From assembly GCA_025399215.1 (NCBI GenBank), contig MU621240.1, forward strand, positions 1 to 41,706: a stretch of 41,706 bases of DNA. Direction: 5' to 3'. Position 1 is the stretch's first letter, and each line of letters begins with the position of its first letter. This DNA is from Globomyces pollinis-pini. Its lineage: Eukaryota > Chytridiomycota > Chytridiomycetes > Rhizophydiales > Globomycetaceae. Below, piece after piece: positions 10,542 to 21,303 of the stretch. The notes under the pieces are model-generated. The model did no database searches and was not told the DNA's origin. It saw only the letters and a program-made list of their open reading frames with translations. Made by a program: the position numbers and the translations under genes.

Positions 10542-11984
10542 ATGTTACGTAGACCCATATACGAAGTGATTAAAAGACAGCGAGTATTGATTGAAGTTTT
10601 TCATGGAAAAGAAACTGTATATAACTTGGAAAATAAAGGGATTTGGAATGAACAAAAAACAATTAATTCTCATAAATTATCAAATTGGATCAGGGAAATG
10701 TTTTTGCCTGTTGGGTTTCCAAATACTGTTCATCGATCTTATTTCAAAGTTCATCTTTGGCAATTTGTTGAAACTCTGGCTGGATCTATTGTAACCATCT
10801 TTAAAAATTGAATTTATTATAGATTAGTGTTTTGACTGCTGAAGCAATGTTGAGTTCGGTTGGTGCTAACTCCCCTATTGGTATCATTTTCAATATAATT
10901 CATTTTGACCAGGTTCTGGTGCTGCTTCAGTTGCTATTCAGTGGACTTTGAAAGATGGATTTGGAGAGATGGGGAAGTTACTATTTATTCAACGATATTC
11001 ATATTTGTTTGATTCGTTACCAAGAACTTGGAAATGTATTGGGGAAATTGCATCGGTTACTGGTGCAGGATGTCAAATGCTTACTATATTTTTCCCATCT
11101 CAATTTCTATTATTTGCATCCTTAGGATATGCATTAAGAGGTGTTCACTATTCCATATGGTAATTTACATACTGATTGACTATTCCAAAGGTCTGCTACA
11201 CACACAACATTCAATAATTTATCTGCCATTCAAGGAAATAATATTGGAGACTTGGTAGCCAAAGATGATTCACAACTATCTCTCGCTCACTTGTGTGGAC
11301 TTGGAATAGGAGTTAGTATCTTAAGCTTTTCAACAGATGTTACACTTTTGATGGGAATCTATATGGTCATTTCAGCTTGTCAACTCTACATGACATATGC
11401 ATTAGTAAAAGCAGCGGATTTTGAAGTGTTGAATTTCCCCCGCATGCGATTGATTTGCAAACAATATGTAGATACTGGATTTGTTCCATCCTGTTTGGAT
11501 TTGAAAAGTAAGGAACATTGGCTAGGAGAATGGAACCTCACTCATCCGGGTCTAGTAAAGATCCGAATGTGCCAAAAAGTTCAAGATATTAAGAATGACT
11601 CTTATTTATCGGATAGATTGGAAATTCTTAAAGTATTTGAATTGATAGGATTGACATTAGGATGAAAAATATCTCTTAGCAATAGATGAGTTCAGTGGAG
11701 AGTACTTGGTATTACTGCATCAAGATGCGACTGGTCAAGATGTTTTAAGAGCTATTTTACATGGCAGTCAATACAACGTATTAGAGTATTTGGGGATGGA
11801 AGGATTTTATAGATCATACGAGTGGAGTCGAACCCAATTTCCACCAATGTATGAGCGGCTTGAACAGTTAGATTGGAATGTGGATAGTATAGTCTGGAGT
11901 GACAATGGAGTACGTGTCCGATGGCGGGATATAGAGCAATATCCCGAGCAGGAAAACTTGAGTATTAAAATCAAGTCTGTTTAA
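10542..11984 (+). CDS. RUS family (DUF647) membrane protein, 439 aa
   Basis: Exons are 10542-10790, 10823-10880, 10913-11159, 11191-11632 and 11661-11984 (introns 32, 32, 31 and 28 nt). The protein carries the family signature: FLPVGFPNTVHRSYFKVHLW near residue 50, AIQWTLKDGFGEMGKLLFIQ, and QGNNIGDLVAKDDSQ. Several hydrophobic segments follow (LLFASLGYAL; LAHLCGLGIGVSILSFS; LLMGIYMVISACQLYMTYAL). RUS1/RUS2 in plants are required for early seedling growth and linked to UV-B and vitamin B6 responses; the biochemical role in fungi is unknown. The length fits the conserved core, with a short N-terminus. The start is the first ATG after an AT-rich 187-bp region shared with the divergent LRR gene. 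Confidence 0.9.
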
Positions 11985-11999
11985 TAAACCTAATCAAAT

Positions 12000-12389
12000 C
12001 ATTTTTCGAATATATCATCAATTTTCTGGTTTTTCTGGTGTTCTACTTTATGTAGTGATTTTCTGATTTTCTGATCGTGAAAGTGCCTATCTGGCTTAAA
12101 AAAGGCAAAAAAACTACTCCAATTTAAATTAATTCATCTGTATAAGATTGATATTGAACGGCATTTCCTTTCTTGGATGAGAAAATGAAGATGTCAAATA
12201 ATGCCAGCGAATAACATACCAACATGAATTTCGCGTATTAAACAAACACAAGTACGTATAATAAAAACTATAAACATGAAATTCATCGTGAATGAAATTC
12301 TAAGAATCATTTTGAGGGTGTCGTTATTTGTGACACCGATGGTACAAAACCATTAAAAAAGGCTCATGTGAGTTTGAACCAATTCAATT
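12000..12389. other. Intergenic region with two adjacent hairpins
   Basis: No coding frame is visible between the RUS gene and the arrestin-like gene. At 12317-12337 the arms GGTGTC and GACACC can pair across a 9-nt loop. Directly after, at 12339-12353, ATGGT pairs with ACCAT across five bases, followed by a run of A. These lie 37-73 bp before the arrestin ATG and would be in its 5' UTR. I found no tRNA or snoRNA boxes that I would defend. Confidence 0.4.
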
Positions 12390-14560
12390 ATGGACGACAA
12401 ACAATCCAGTCGAGTGTCCCTAATAACCCAGCAAATCCAGAATCCAAACAATACCAATTTGAATAACAGGAACAGTACAATAATAAATACTTTAAGTACA
12501 ACTAATACAAATGACTGCAATCCAACTGACTCTATTATTACTCCTACTCTCAGTAATCCTCCAAATCCTTATCAGCCTTATTCGATACCTACAAACGCTT
12601 CAAACATACTAATAGGTTCACATTCTAAAGACTCATTATTATCCATATTCCTCAATGGTAATCATAAAGTTATATCTGTTGATGCTGGTAATTGGCCACT
12701 ATTGGATGGTTTTATAGTCTCAACTCATCAAAGTAATTGGAATGGTTATTGTCAAGTAGAATGCTCTTTTAAAGTACTCTTATATTGTTTGACGTTAGTG
12801 CAAAGCAGTAATTGGGGTCTTGGAAAAAATACTATATTCAGAGGTTATTCAATTGACTCAATCTGAAATCACCATTGATGGGAAACGAAAGTTCCCGTTC
12901 TCCTTTAATTTTGGTTCTAAAGCATTACCACCAACCTTTACATTTGATCCTTCAGGTTCGTTTATATCTATGTAAATTGATTAATAGGTAATAATATGAT
13001 ATTAAAACCGCTCTGTAGATTGGCATCAGGGTGTTAAAACAGGCATATCTTGGAAAGTAGTTGGGTTTATGGGTCAACAAATCGCTCCTGGCCCTCTTTC
13101 CAAAGACGTACTTCGAATCATATCGCCCGCTTCAACTAGTTTTCTGGTTGGTTATAATGTATCATTTTACAGATCTTAAATTATAGTATACGGAAAAGAC
13201 CCTAGATATCTACAAAGAATTAAAACTTCCACAAATTGTACATTCAAAAAGATCGTTATTGCCTAACCCTTTTACAAAATCACAAGATCTGTCTTTAACA
13301 GCTAAACTATCACCACCTTTAATGTTGCAACCCAACCCTCATATAGTGATAAATATTAATGTAGACCATTTATTGCCAACTCATAGAATTGAACATGTAG
13401 TTGTTCACTTTTGTCAAAAACTTACCTTTCAACTTGTTTCTGGACAACAATTTAATTTTAAAAAGAAAGAAACTGTTTATGAACAGCAACCTCAAGATTT
13501 ATTTGACGAATCACACCCACAGCAGCAATCATTGGAAATTGTATTAGAAAAAGAACAATTATTCAATACTCCCTCTTCTTCGTTTGCCAGAGTTTATCCT
13601 TTAGATTGGGATTTCGAACCATCAAGTAATTATAAAATGGGAAAATATGTCCCTTCAACTATTTATGCTGAACTATCTCATGGTAGTTTGGGTTTTGAAG
13701 CCACTTACTACTTTATTGTAACATTGAGTATAGTAGATCAGGCAACATACAAGTATAAAGAAATCAAAACAAACATACCATTTTTAGTCAGTGGACCAAG
13801 TTTATTAGATGATATTCCAGATATTCCACATGGAGTATCAAACAATCCTGATATACGAATACTAACACGAGGAACATTTTTACCAATTCTCTCATCTCTG
13901 TTGGAAGATATCGGTCATTCGATCTCTGGTTTAGAAAATCTGCTGTTAGAATGGCGGACCTTTAGATATCAGGTAATATACTCAGTGTTCTAAACCTAGG
14001 CTAATGAACGAGAGCATATGGTTACAGAATCTTCTGATCATGCCATATTTTTAATTGAAATTCTTGACTCTTATTCATTTCAATTACATCATATCAGTAA
14101 AAACTTATTGAATAATACCCATACTTCTCGAATTCATTGGCCAACTTCTACCATACCCTTTAATATGTTTCTATTAGAATTGGAGTTATTGATTCGAGCT
14201 TGTCCTCATGCTCCAGAATATTCATCACTTCGGGAAACTTCGACATTGGATACTTCCATGCAAGGTTCGAGTGATTCGCACAACCGAATACCTCTATCCG
14301 AACCTTTAGTGAATAGACTGATCATAGAGTCCTTGACATTTATGAAAACTGCACATCAACTAATAATGGCATGGATTCAACCAGCTAATGCAAATGTTCA
14401 TGATTTAAGCCAACACATTGAACAGATGACCTTCAAAGTGCATGATTTACTAGTAGATGTGGTTCAAGGAGGTGATACTGATACAGGCGTGAATGGAAAA
14501 CGCGATCATGAATTAGATGAAGCCATTAGATTATCGTTAATGGATCTAGAAAGTTTATAA
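12390..14560 (+). CDS. Arrestin-fold protein with C-terminal ubiquitin-interacting motif, 675 aa
   Basis: Exons are 12390-12773, 12799-12955, 13019-13158, 13187-13972 and 14000-14560. Introns are 25, 63 (composite), 28 and 27 nt. An Asn/Thr-rich disordered leader (about 75 residues) precedes a beta-rich arrestin N-like domain (HKVISVDAGNWPLLDGFIVS; KRKFPFSFNFGSKALPPTF) and a second beta domain (LTAKLSPPLMLQPNPHIVIN; FEATYYFIVTLSIV). A helical region follows. The last 16 residues (ELDEAIRLSLMDLESL) match the UIM pattern with the Ala-x-x-x-Ser core. Fungal alpha-arrestins are adaptors that link Rsp5-type ligases to membrane cargo. No PPxY motif is seen here, so ubiquitin binding through the UIM may replace it; that is inference. 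The arrestin assignment rests on pattern, not on a profile search. Confidence 0.75.
12956..13018 (+). other. Composite intron made of two intron-like units
   Basis: The 63-nt intron consists of 12956-12987 (32 nt, GTTCGT..TTAATAG) and 12988-13018 (31 nt, GTAATA..TGTAG) joined at AG|GT. Removing both restores the frame (FDPS then DWHQGVKTG). Removing only the first leaves a stop codon a few codons downstream. Each half has an A-rich branch-like sequence before its AG. Confidence 0.7.
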
Positions 14561-14707
14561 ATTATTTTCAATTACTCGGTTTTATCTTTTATTATTCGAT
14601 ATTTTATGTTTGCATTCTAGCAATTAAGCTACTTACTGTTGTTTGAATTTGAATTTAATTTTTGCATTTTTACATATGATGACCAGCGAGGACAAAAAAT
14701 GTAAATC

Positions 14708-17700
14708 ATGAAAACTAAAGAGTTTGGATTAACAGTAGACTGTGTAGACTTGACTTCAAAAAGGAAATTCAAATGGACCGAACAAATCCAAGAAGTCTTG
14801 AATATATCCAGTTCTGATTCTGATGTCCATTTAGTTAAAATTATTCAACCTGTATCTATAGTTTCTTCAAAGCGGAAACGATTGCATAAAAGTATTTTGA
14901 TTCAAATTGATTTGCTTGTAGAAGTCCATGATACTCCAATGAACACTTCAAATTCATCTGATTTACCTGTTGTTGATCTCAAATCCCAAAAACACCAACT
15001 TGATTTGATATTGAAAGCTTCTAATGCAATTAAATCGCTACATGAAATATCAAAAAAGGTATTTATTGGTTGTGTTATTTAATACTTGAATTTGGTAGAA
15101 GTTAGAATCAATTGATCAATCACATCACATCCATTCAGTAAATTCATATCAAAATACTCCAAAATCAGCCAAATCAAATCTATTGACATCAATTAGGTCG
15201 AATGGATTACAAACTCTACCAGTAGATGATAATGATACCAAATCTATTTCCCACACTTCCCCATTTAAACGATCGCTACCTGTCAGCCAGTTTAAAATCA
15301 ACATTGGGAAATCAGACGCAGATCATACAAGAAAAAATATATCAACCACTTTACCTATACAAACATTGGGAAGTAGTCGATCTGTGACTGAATGGAAAAG
15401 CAATATATCAATTTCAGCTGACAGTAAAGATCGTAGGCAAGTGGAAGAACAACCCAATATACACGATGAATGTTCTGTATCGATTACAGATTCACCATCA
15501 TTGACTTCAGATTCATTGGATGATGATCCTCACCATTCAATAGACGATATACCTCCCCTTTCAACAGAGATAAACCCCATTCCTAAGGATACCAGGACAA
15601 AAAAAGCATTTAATTTCTCTCAATGGAGAGCGTCTGTCGCATCAAATTCTTCTCTTAAAAATTTAAATCATCTAATTGAGGAGCGACAAAAATCAAAATC
15701 TTCACTGACCAATTATTTAATCGATTCAAATGAAGAATCTAATGATCATGTTGAATCAGAGACTGATAGTTTGATATGTGCCAAAGCTTTGTTTGAAACA
15801 ACACAATCTAGTCCTCCTGATCCTACCAATTATTACCCCAAATTGTCACCAAAGAGGCCAACCGCTAAGAAGCCTTTGAATTCATTTAGCAGATTATCCG
15901 ATTATTTGTTGCAAAACTCACCTAGTAAAAAGATTATCAATCAAGTACCAGCTCAAGTTCCTGCCAATATTGAACCAGATCCCTTGTTGTTACCAAAAGA
16001 AATGGCGAGGGTGTACGACTCTCAACATTCGAAAGTTATAAATCAATCAGCTAAAGTATTTGGAGCTGAATCAACAACCAAGAAGACGAACGACATTGTT
16101 TGATTTCATTGCTTACCTCTAGGAAATGGAATCGGAGTTTATGGAAATGCCAATGGAAGCTGGATTTCAATTACGATGGGAAAAATTTGGTTCATCACAT
16201 CGTAATGAATATTTTGGACGTAACAACCACTAAATTTCTCATATTTAGGGCAAGTTTATCATTCGCTCACTTCTGGTGCGTGGCATGGAGTCCCATCTTT
16301 GATGATGGAAAGATTACAAGGTCATGGTCTAAGTCAAACTAAACTAAAACAACCTATTGCATTAGTAAGCTCGCGTGGTAAAACACTGGAGATCGATCGT
16401 CCCAAAAGATCTTTTTTGCAATTACTACAATTGCGAGAAACTGGTTGTCCAAATCAATCTTTATCCCGGAATACTTTTGAACAGGTTTATTGTTTAATTA
16501 GGAATAATCTGACCGGTCAATAGATTACCACCCATCGGCAGGAATCACAATGGCGGCGAGTTTTTTCTTACAAACGTGGGTCTGGAGAAGCAAATGTATT
16601 ACAATTCTTTCCAAATGCACTTAAAATTGCATCAATGCATATTGCCAAAACCGATACCTATAACGAATCTGGAAATTTTCTTGTTTGTAATCTTGATGAT
16701 GAATCATGGTCAGATGGACATAAACGTTCGTTTATTTTATCGATTAAAATGTAGATTGTGTAAGACAGATGACTGATGCTACATTTGAGAATCATACAGA
16801 AGGATTTAGTCACACTTTTAGAGGCACTGATGGAGTGGGTAACAGAAATACTACCAATAATTATTTAGAGCGGAATGCATCAGGTATCGATTTGGCAATC
16901 ACTGATGATGGTGAAACGATTTGTACAGTTGCACACAATGATTCCACATTAAAAGTCTGGAACATGAGCGAACCATCCAAACCGAAAAGTTATTCAGTTT
17001 GTGATGGTCGATTAGCCAAATTTAGGAAAAAACATTACAAACATACTGGGAATAGTAGTATCACTCTGGATCGGAAGACGAATCTGACAGCCACTGGTTC
17101 TTATGATGGTGGAGTATACCTGTTAAATTTGAATGCCAATGATACTCTAAATGATCCAGTACATATTTTAAGAATGGCTGATGAAATGATGTACTATTTA
17201 TACTTATATTGAAAATTTAGGGAACGAAATTTTCGATCAGTCACAACAGTCATGTTTGGTAAAGGACCGACAAAAAATACTATATTTGCTGGATATGAAC
17301 AGCCATACGATTTCAATGCACCTGGAGTGGTAAAATATTTATATTAGATGTTTATATTAGATTCGTCAATGGGGAATGTATCATAATAGAATACCCAAGG
17401 CGACATTTTCATTAGGTGCTAATGCACCTGCAGCACTTTCAATATCTAAAGATGGTACTGTTTTCGTCATATAACGTCAGGAAGTTTTTTGGCCTGTGCA
17501 GTGCAAGAATCAGGAGTGATAAAAGAAGACATGGTATCAATGGAGTGTGATTATAGTTTGCGAATCTTTGATGCGCAGAATCGATGTGGATCTGAACCAA
17601 TATCTTTGTTATCTAGCCGGTTGTGTGAACATCATCATGTAGAATTTAGCCCTTGTTTACAATTCGTGTCTATATCCGGAAAGGCTAAGGAAACTGGTAA

Positions 17701-18181
17701 ACAGACTCCAGAAGTCTTGGTGTATGATTTAAGGTTTATGAAAAAACCAGTGGCAAGTCTATGTCATGGTAATTGCTAATAAGTTAATATTGAGATATGT
17801 ATAAAATGGATGGCAATAGTGGTGTACAATCTACGGTATGGACAAAGAGTGGACTCTTGATTAGTGGAGGGAGTGATCTGACAGTAATAATCTGAACAAC
17901 TAATACATATAGGTACGAGTATGGGATATTCGAAGGGGTGCCCCATTACTGTCAACTTTAGATGGTCACGATGGAACAATAACTCGCTTGTCACTTTCAA
18001 CAGGTAAAAACGCGGTTATATTAACAATTTAGAGGAAGATTATCTAGCTGTGGGGACGAATACGTCACAAGTTTACGTATGGAGCTTTCTTGACCAAAGC
18101 CGACTGTTTTCTCGATTGAGTGACTCTAGAAATGAGGGAAGAGTTGAGTTGACAGGGATGAACGTTTATAACGGACTATGA
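14708..18181 (+). CDS. WD40-repeat protein with long disordered N-terminus, 1046 aa, twelve exons
   Basis: Exons are 14708-15058, 15099-16097, 16123-16219, 16249-16484, 16524-16725, 16755-17190, 17221-17329, 17361-17454, 17481-17768, 17795-17883, 17913-18003 and 18033-18181. Introns are 25-40 nt. The first 460 residues are Ser/Asp-rich and disordered, with a basic patch (SKRKRLHK) and short hydrophobic-acidic segments (CVDLTS, VHLVKII, PVVDLKS) that resemble SUMO-interacting motifs. A conserved-looking middle region (RPKRSFLQLLQLRETGCPNQ) leads into WD40 blades (GETICTVAHNDSTLKVWNMS; DLTVRVWDIRRGAPLLSTLD; TNTSQVYVWSF). The 29-nt intron 16726-16754 matters: without it the locus looks like two genes 14 bp apart, whereas with it the frame is continuous (SDGHKHCVRQM). 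Probably a nuclear scaffold; I cannot name the family. Confidence 0.75.
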
Positions 18182-18343
18182 CAACTGACTCTCATCCTAT
18201 CTAATTCTTCTAATTTGTTTTATAATTAATACATATTTTGCAATAATCTACGATTCCATTAAGCTTTCCATGGATCTGAATTGAAACAGAATTGAAACGC
18301 TTGAAGTTGGTGGCAAAGAGTTGAAAATTTCAACCTATTCCAA

Positions 18344-19080
18344 ATGGCCCCACCTAAAGTAATTTGGTAAACATTGATCTCTCTAGGTATGAAGAACCAT
18401 GGTTAATTATAGGTAAGCTGTGGATTTGTTTATTGGCTAGGTCCGTAAAATTGCCATTCTTGGTAGCAGAGCAGTAGGAAAATCGTCCGTTACTGTTCAA
18501 GTATTCATTCGTTGCTTTAATTCTAGTTTGTTGAAAATCATTTTGCAGAAACTTATTATCCAGTATAGCCAATAATGAATTTACATATAGACAATTGAAA
18601 ATATGTTTACCAAAATTGTAAAGTACAAAGGGGAAGAGTTTGCAGTTGAAATTATGGATACAGCTGGTCAAGATGAATTTTCAATTCTGAATTCAAAACA
18701 TGCTATTGGTATACATGGATATGTTTTGATTTATTCAATTGCTTCCAGACAGTCATTTGAAATGTGTGGAATATTAAGAGATAAAATCTTGAATTTTACA
18801 GGAATGGATTGGGTACCATGTGTATTAGTTGGTAAATGAACATGTTATGTCAATTAATCATTTAGCAAACAAAGTGGATTTACACGTACAGAGACAGGTG
18901 ACCACACAAGAAGGTGAAGCTCAGGCTAAAGAATGGAATTGCTCCTTTATTGAAACAAGTGCCAAACATAATCAAAACATTTCACGTCTATTTGAGTACA
19001 TGCTTGGAGAAATTGAAAAAGTTCGTGGTGAAGGAGGTGCTTCGGCAGAAAAAAAGTCGAATGGATGTATTATTTTTTAG
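18344..19080 (+). CDS. RHB1: RHEB small GTPase, 188 aa, five exons
   Basis: Exons are 18344-18358, 18441-18500, 18527-18562, 18591-18831 and 18866-19080. The intron after codon 5 is composite (82 nt); the others are 26, 28 and 34 nt. The motifs fall at the same residue numbers as in human RHEB: G1 GSRAVGKS at 13-20 with the RHEB-type Arg at 15, the switch I Thr at 38 (PTIEN), and DTAGQ at 60-64. NKVD and SAK follow, and the C-terminal CIIF is a prenylation box. RHEB activates TORC1 at endolysosomal membranes and is switched off by the TSC complex. The residue before NKVD is Ala where Gly is usual, which follows from the splice site chosen. The CaaX ends in Phe, so farnesyl and geranylgeranyl are both possible. 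Confidence 0.96.
18359..18440 (+). other. Composite intron made of three intron-like units
   Basis: The first RHEB intron is exactly three consecutive GT..AG units: 18359-18386 (28 nt, GTAATT..CTCTAG), 18387-18412 (26 nt, GTATGA..TTATAG) and 18413-18440 (28 nt, GTAAGC..GGCTAG). Each start fits the GTAnnn donor seen elsewhere in the window, and each length is the local norm. Removing all 82 nt joins MAPPK to VRKIAILG in frame. Keeping unit 1 or unit 2 gives an immediate stop, and keeping unit 3 shifts the frame. Confidence 0.8.
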
Positions 19081-19342
19081 TTATAAACTTGAAAGAACAA
19101 ACTTTTGAATTGTTGAATTAAATGCGGTACAATAGAAACGATAAATTTGAGAGATCTGTTGGACGTTCACTTAGGAGCTGTGATTTCTCCTTGAAGCTAG
19201 TAATGCATTGCATATTTTTTATTGCATATTGATAACTAATCTTCTTTGACAGTCTGTGTGTTCGTATAAGCCTTACTGCGTGTCCCAAGATCAATGAATT
19301 AGCATTTGAATTTGAATTTTAAATTCAATCCAAGTTAATATT

Positions 19343-21056
19343 ATGCCAATCCAAGATCTACCTCATGAAATTCTCTCACTGATATTCTCTTATTTGGATC
19401 CGAAGTCAGTCGTAAAATTTAAACTACTATCAAACTCTCTTCAATCAATTACAAAAGATCCCTTTGCTCAAACACAATTACTTTGTAATCACTATGGGTA
19501 TGAAATGCATTTATTAAATTGGTAGAAAAGGCCAAGTTTTATACGCTGTTTATGCAAATCATCGCAAGTTATTGACAGAGAAATTTGGGACCATATTGCT
19601 ACATAAGAAAGATGTTGCCATTCCTCGATTTGTAGCTCAGTTGATGGTTAGAGATGTAATTTATTGTTACTTAATACTAGTATCATACAAAAGCACCAAA
19701 TCCACCACCACTAACATTTTACGTTGCTATCATCAATGCCACTTTTGCGAAATATGAGGATCTTTCATTATTTAAAGAGAGTGTATGGATATTGGAGTCA
19801 ATAATTTGTAGGATCATCGAAAATTCGAAACTTTGGTTAGATCTACACCAACTGATCCAACTATCATTCCAAAATTACGCGACCTCATCATCAATTATAA
19901 GTTTTTCCCAACTCGCGCAGAAAGCCATAAATTGGTTTGTGAAAGTATTTATCTACTTGGTCGACTAGATTTGACATTGATAACAGATTTGCAACGATAC
20001 ACTGGGTTTCAACTTGAACATATCAATAATGCAGTTCTAGAGAACGTTTTTGAAAACACCATCAGTATATCTTTGCTTAAATCGTTTCTGAAAGTTGGCT
20101 TTCAACTTACTGATTTAAGTGTGAAACGAGCAATAGCAACTGCAAGACCAATAGTATTGGACATATTGATAGAGATGATTGATCCTACTAGACTCAAACT
20201 GTTAGTTCACCAAACCATTCATGAACTATTTGGTCCATATCTTGACAAAGATTTGTCGCTGAATGTGCCATGGGACTCCAAGTCTGTACAACGTATTATT
20301 AGAAAGTTTGGGATTTCAGATGATGTTATAGCAGAAGCGCTTCTTTCCGACAAATCATCTGTTTGTACCATGGACCAAATGTTTCCAAATTTTCCGGTAA
20401 CTAGAGTATATTTAAAGACTCGTCCATATGAAATCTGGCAGTATGTGATTGACAATTACGGCCCTGAACATCCTTTTTCAATTGCTTGTTTTGATGATGC
20501 CTTAAGTCGCGCAGTAGCAGATGACTATCTTCATGAATTAATTCACTATTATTTGGATCAAGGAATTGTTCTAAGACCACGCCATATAAAGATTTTAGCA
20601 TGTAGAGTACTTCACCGTAACATGACATCAAGTGCTTTGGATGTTTTAATACATTTGAAATCGCAGGTACTGGAAAGACATCGAATATCTTTTGGCCCAT
20701 TTCAAAATGACAAGGATCATACTACACAAATCCAAGCTGATGAGTTGACTGCCTTTCACCTTGCTCTTCACAAAGATTTCCTCAACAACGCAGATTGGAA
20801 GCAAAGAAGTTCAACGATGCAAATACAGGGCGGCTTAATGGTTGGAGCATTTCGTATTGATCGGACCCCAAGAGATGTGACAGAGTTTATTAGAATTGGA
20901 AGAGAATTGTCAAGTTCTATCGAAAAATGGGGATGTGCATCTGACGAAGTGCTAGTAAGAGATAGGCAACCTCAATCTATGCCTGAAACTTTCAAGCTAC
21001 GTAGTTGGTGTAAAGTACAGATTCAGAAATTGTGTATGACTTCATGTAGAGATTAA
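19343..21056 (+). CDS. F-box protein, 543 aa, four exons
   Basis: Exons are 19343-19497, 19526-19655, 19681-19782 and 19812-21056 (introns 28, 25 and 29 nt). A clear F-box opens the protein (DLPHEILSLIFSYLDPKSVV, KFKLLSNSLQSI), which would bind Skp1 in an SCF ubiquitin ligase. The remaining 490 residues are helical (GRLDLTLITDLQRYTGFQLE; KLRSWCKVQIQKL) with no LRR, WD40 or ankyrin repeats, so the substrate side is unknown. It differs from the ankyrin-type F-box genes of this window by having introns and a longer, canonical F-box. For the second intron a donor nine bases upstream is also in frame; I chose GTAATT at 19656 as the stronger site. Confidence 0.85.
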
Positions 21057-21303
21057 TAAAACACTGTTTTGATATTCATTTGAGCTTGATGAACTATTCT
21101 GATTATCTATTGAGAATGTTAAATTGGTTCAAGTAGTCAAAGAGGACCAATATCGCGTCGATTTCGATTTCAAGTACTTCAGACTTTACTCCAAATATAC
21201 AGCACTTTCGAAATTCTGTGTGTCAATGCTACCAGAGAATGAGGATAATTGCGGTCTTGAAGTTCTTTATTGAGTTCCAATATTTTTTATTTTCTCCAAA
21301 TTG

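Noticed and set aside
16754..16769. Two separate genes 14 bp apart
   Set aside because: A standard 29-nt intron joins the frames exactly, and a 14-bp gap is implausible for two transcription units here.
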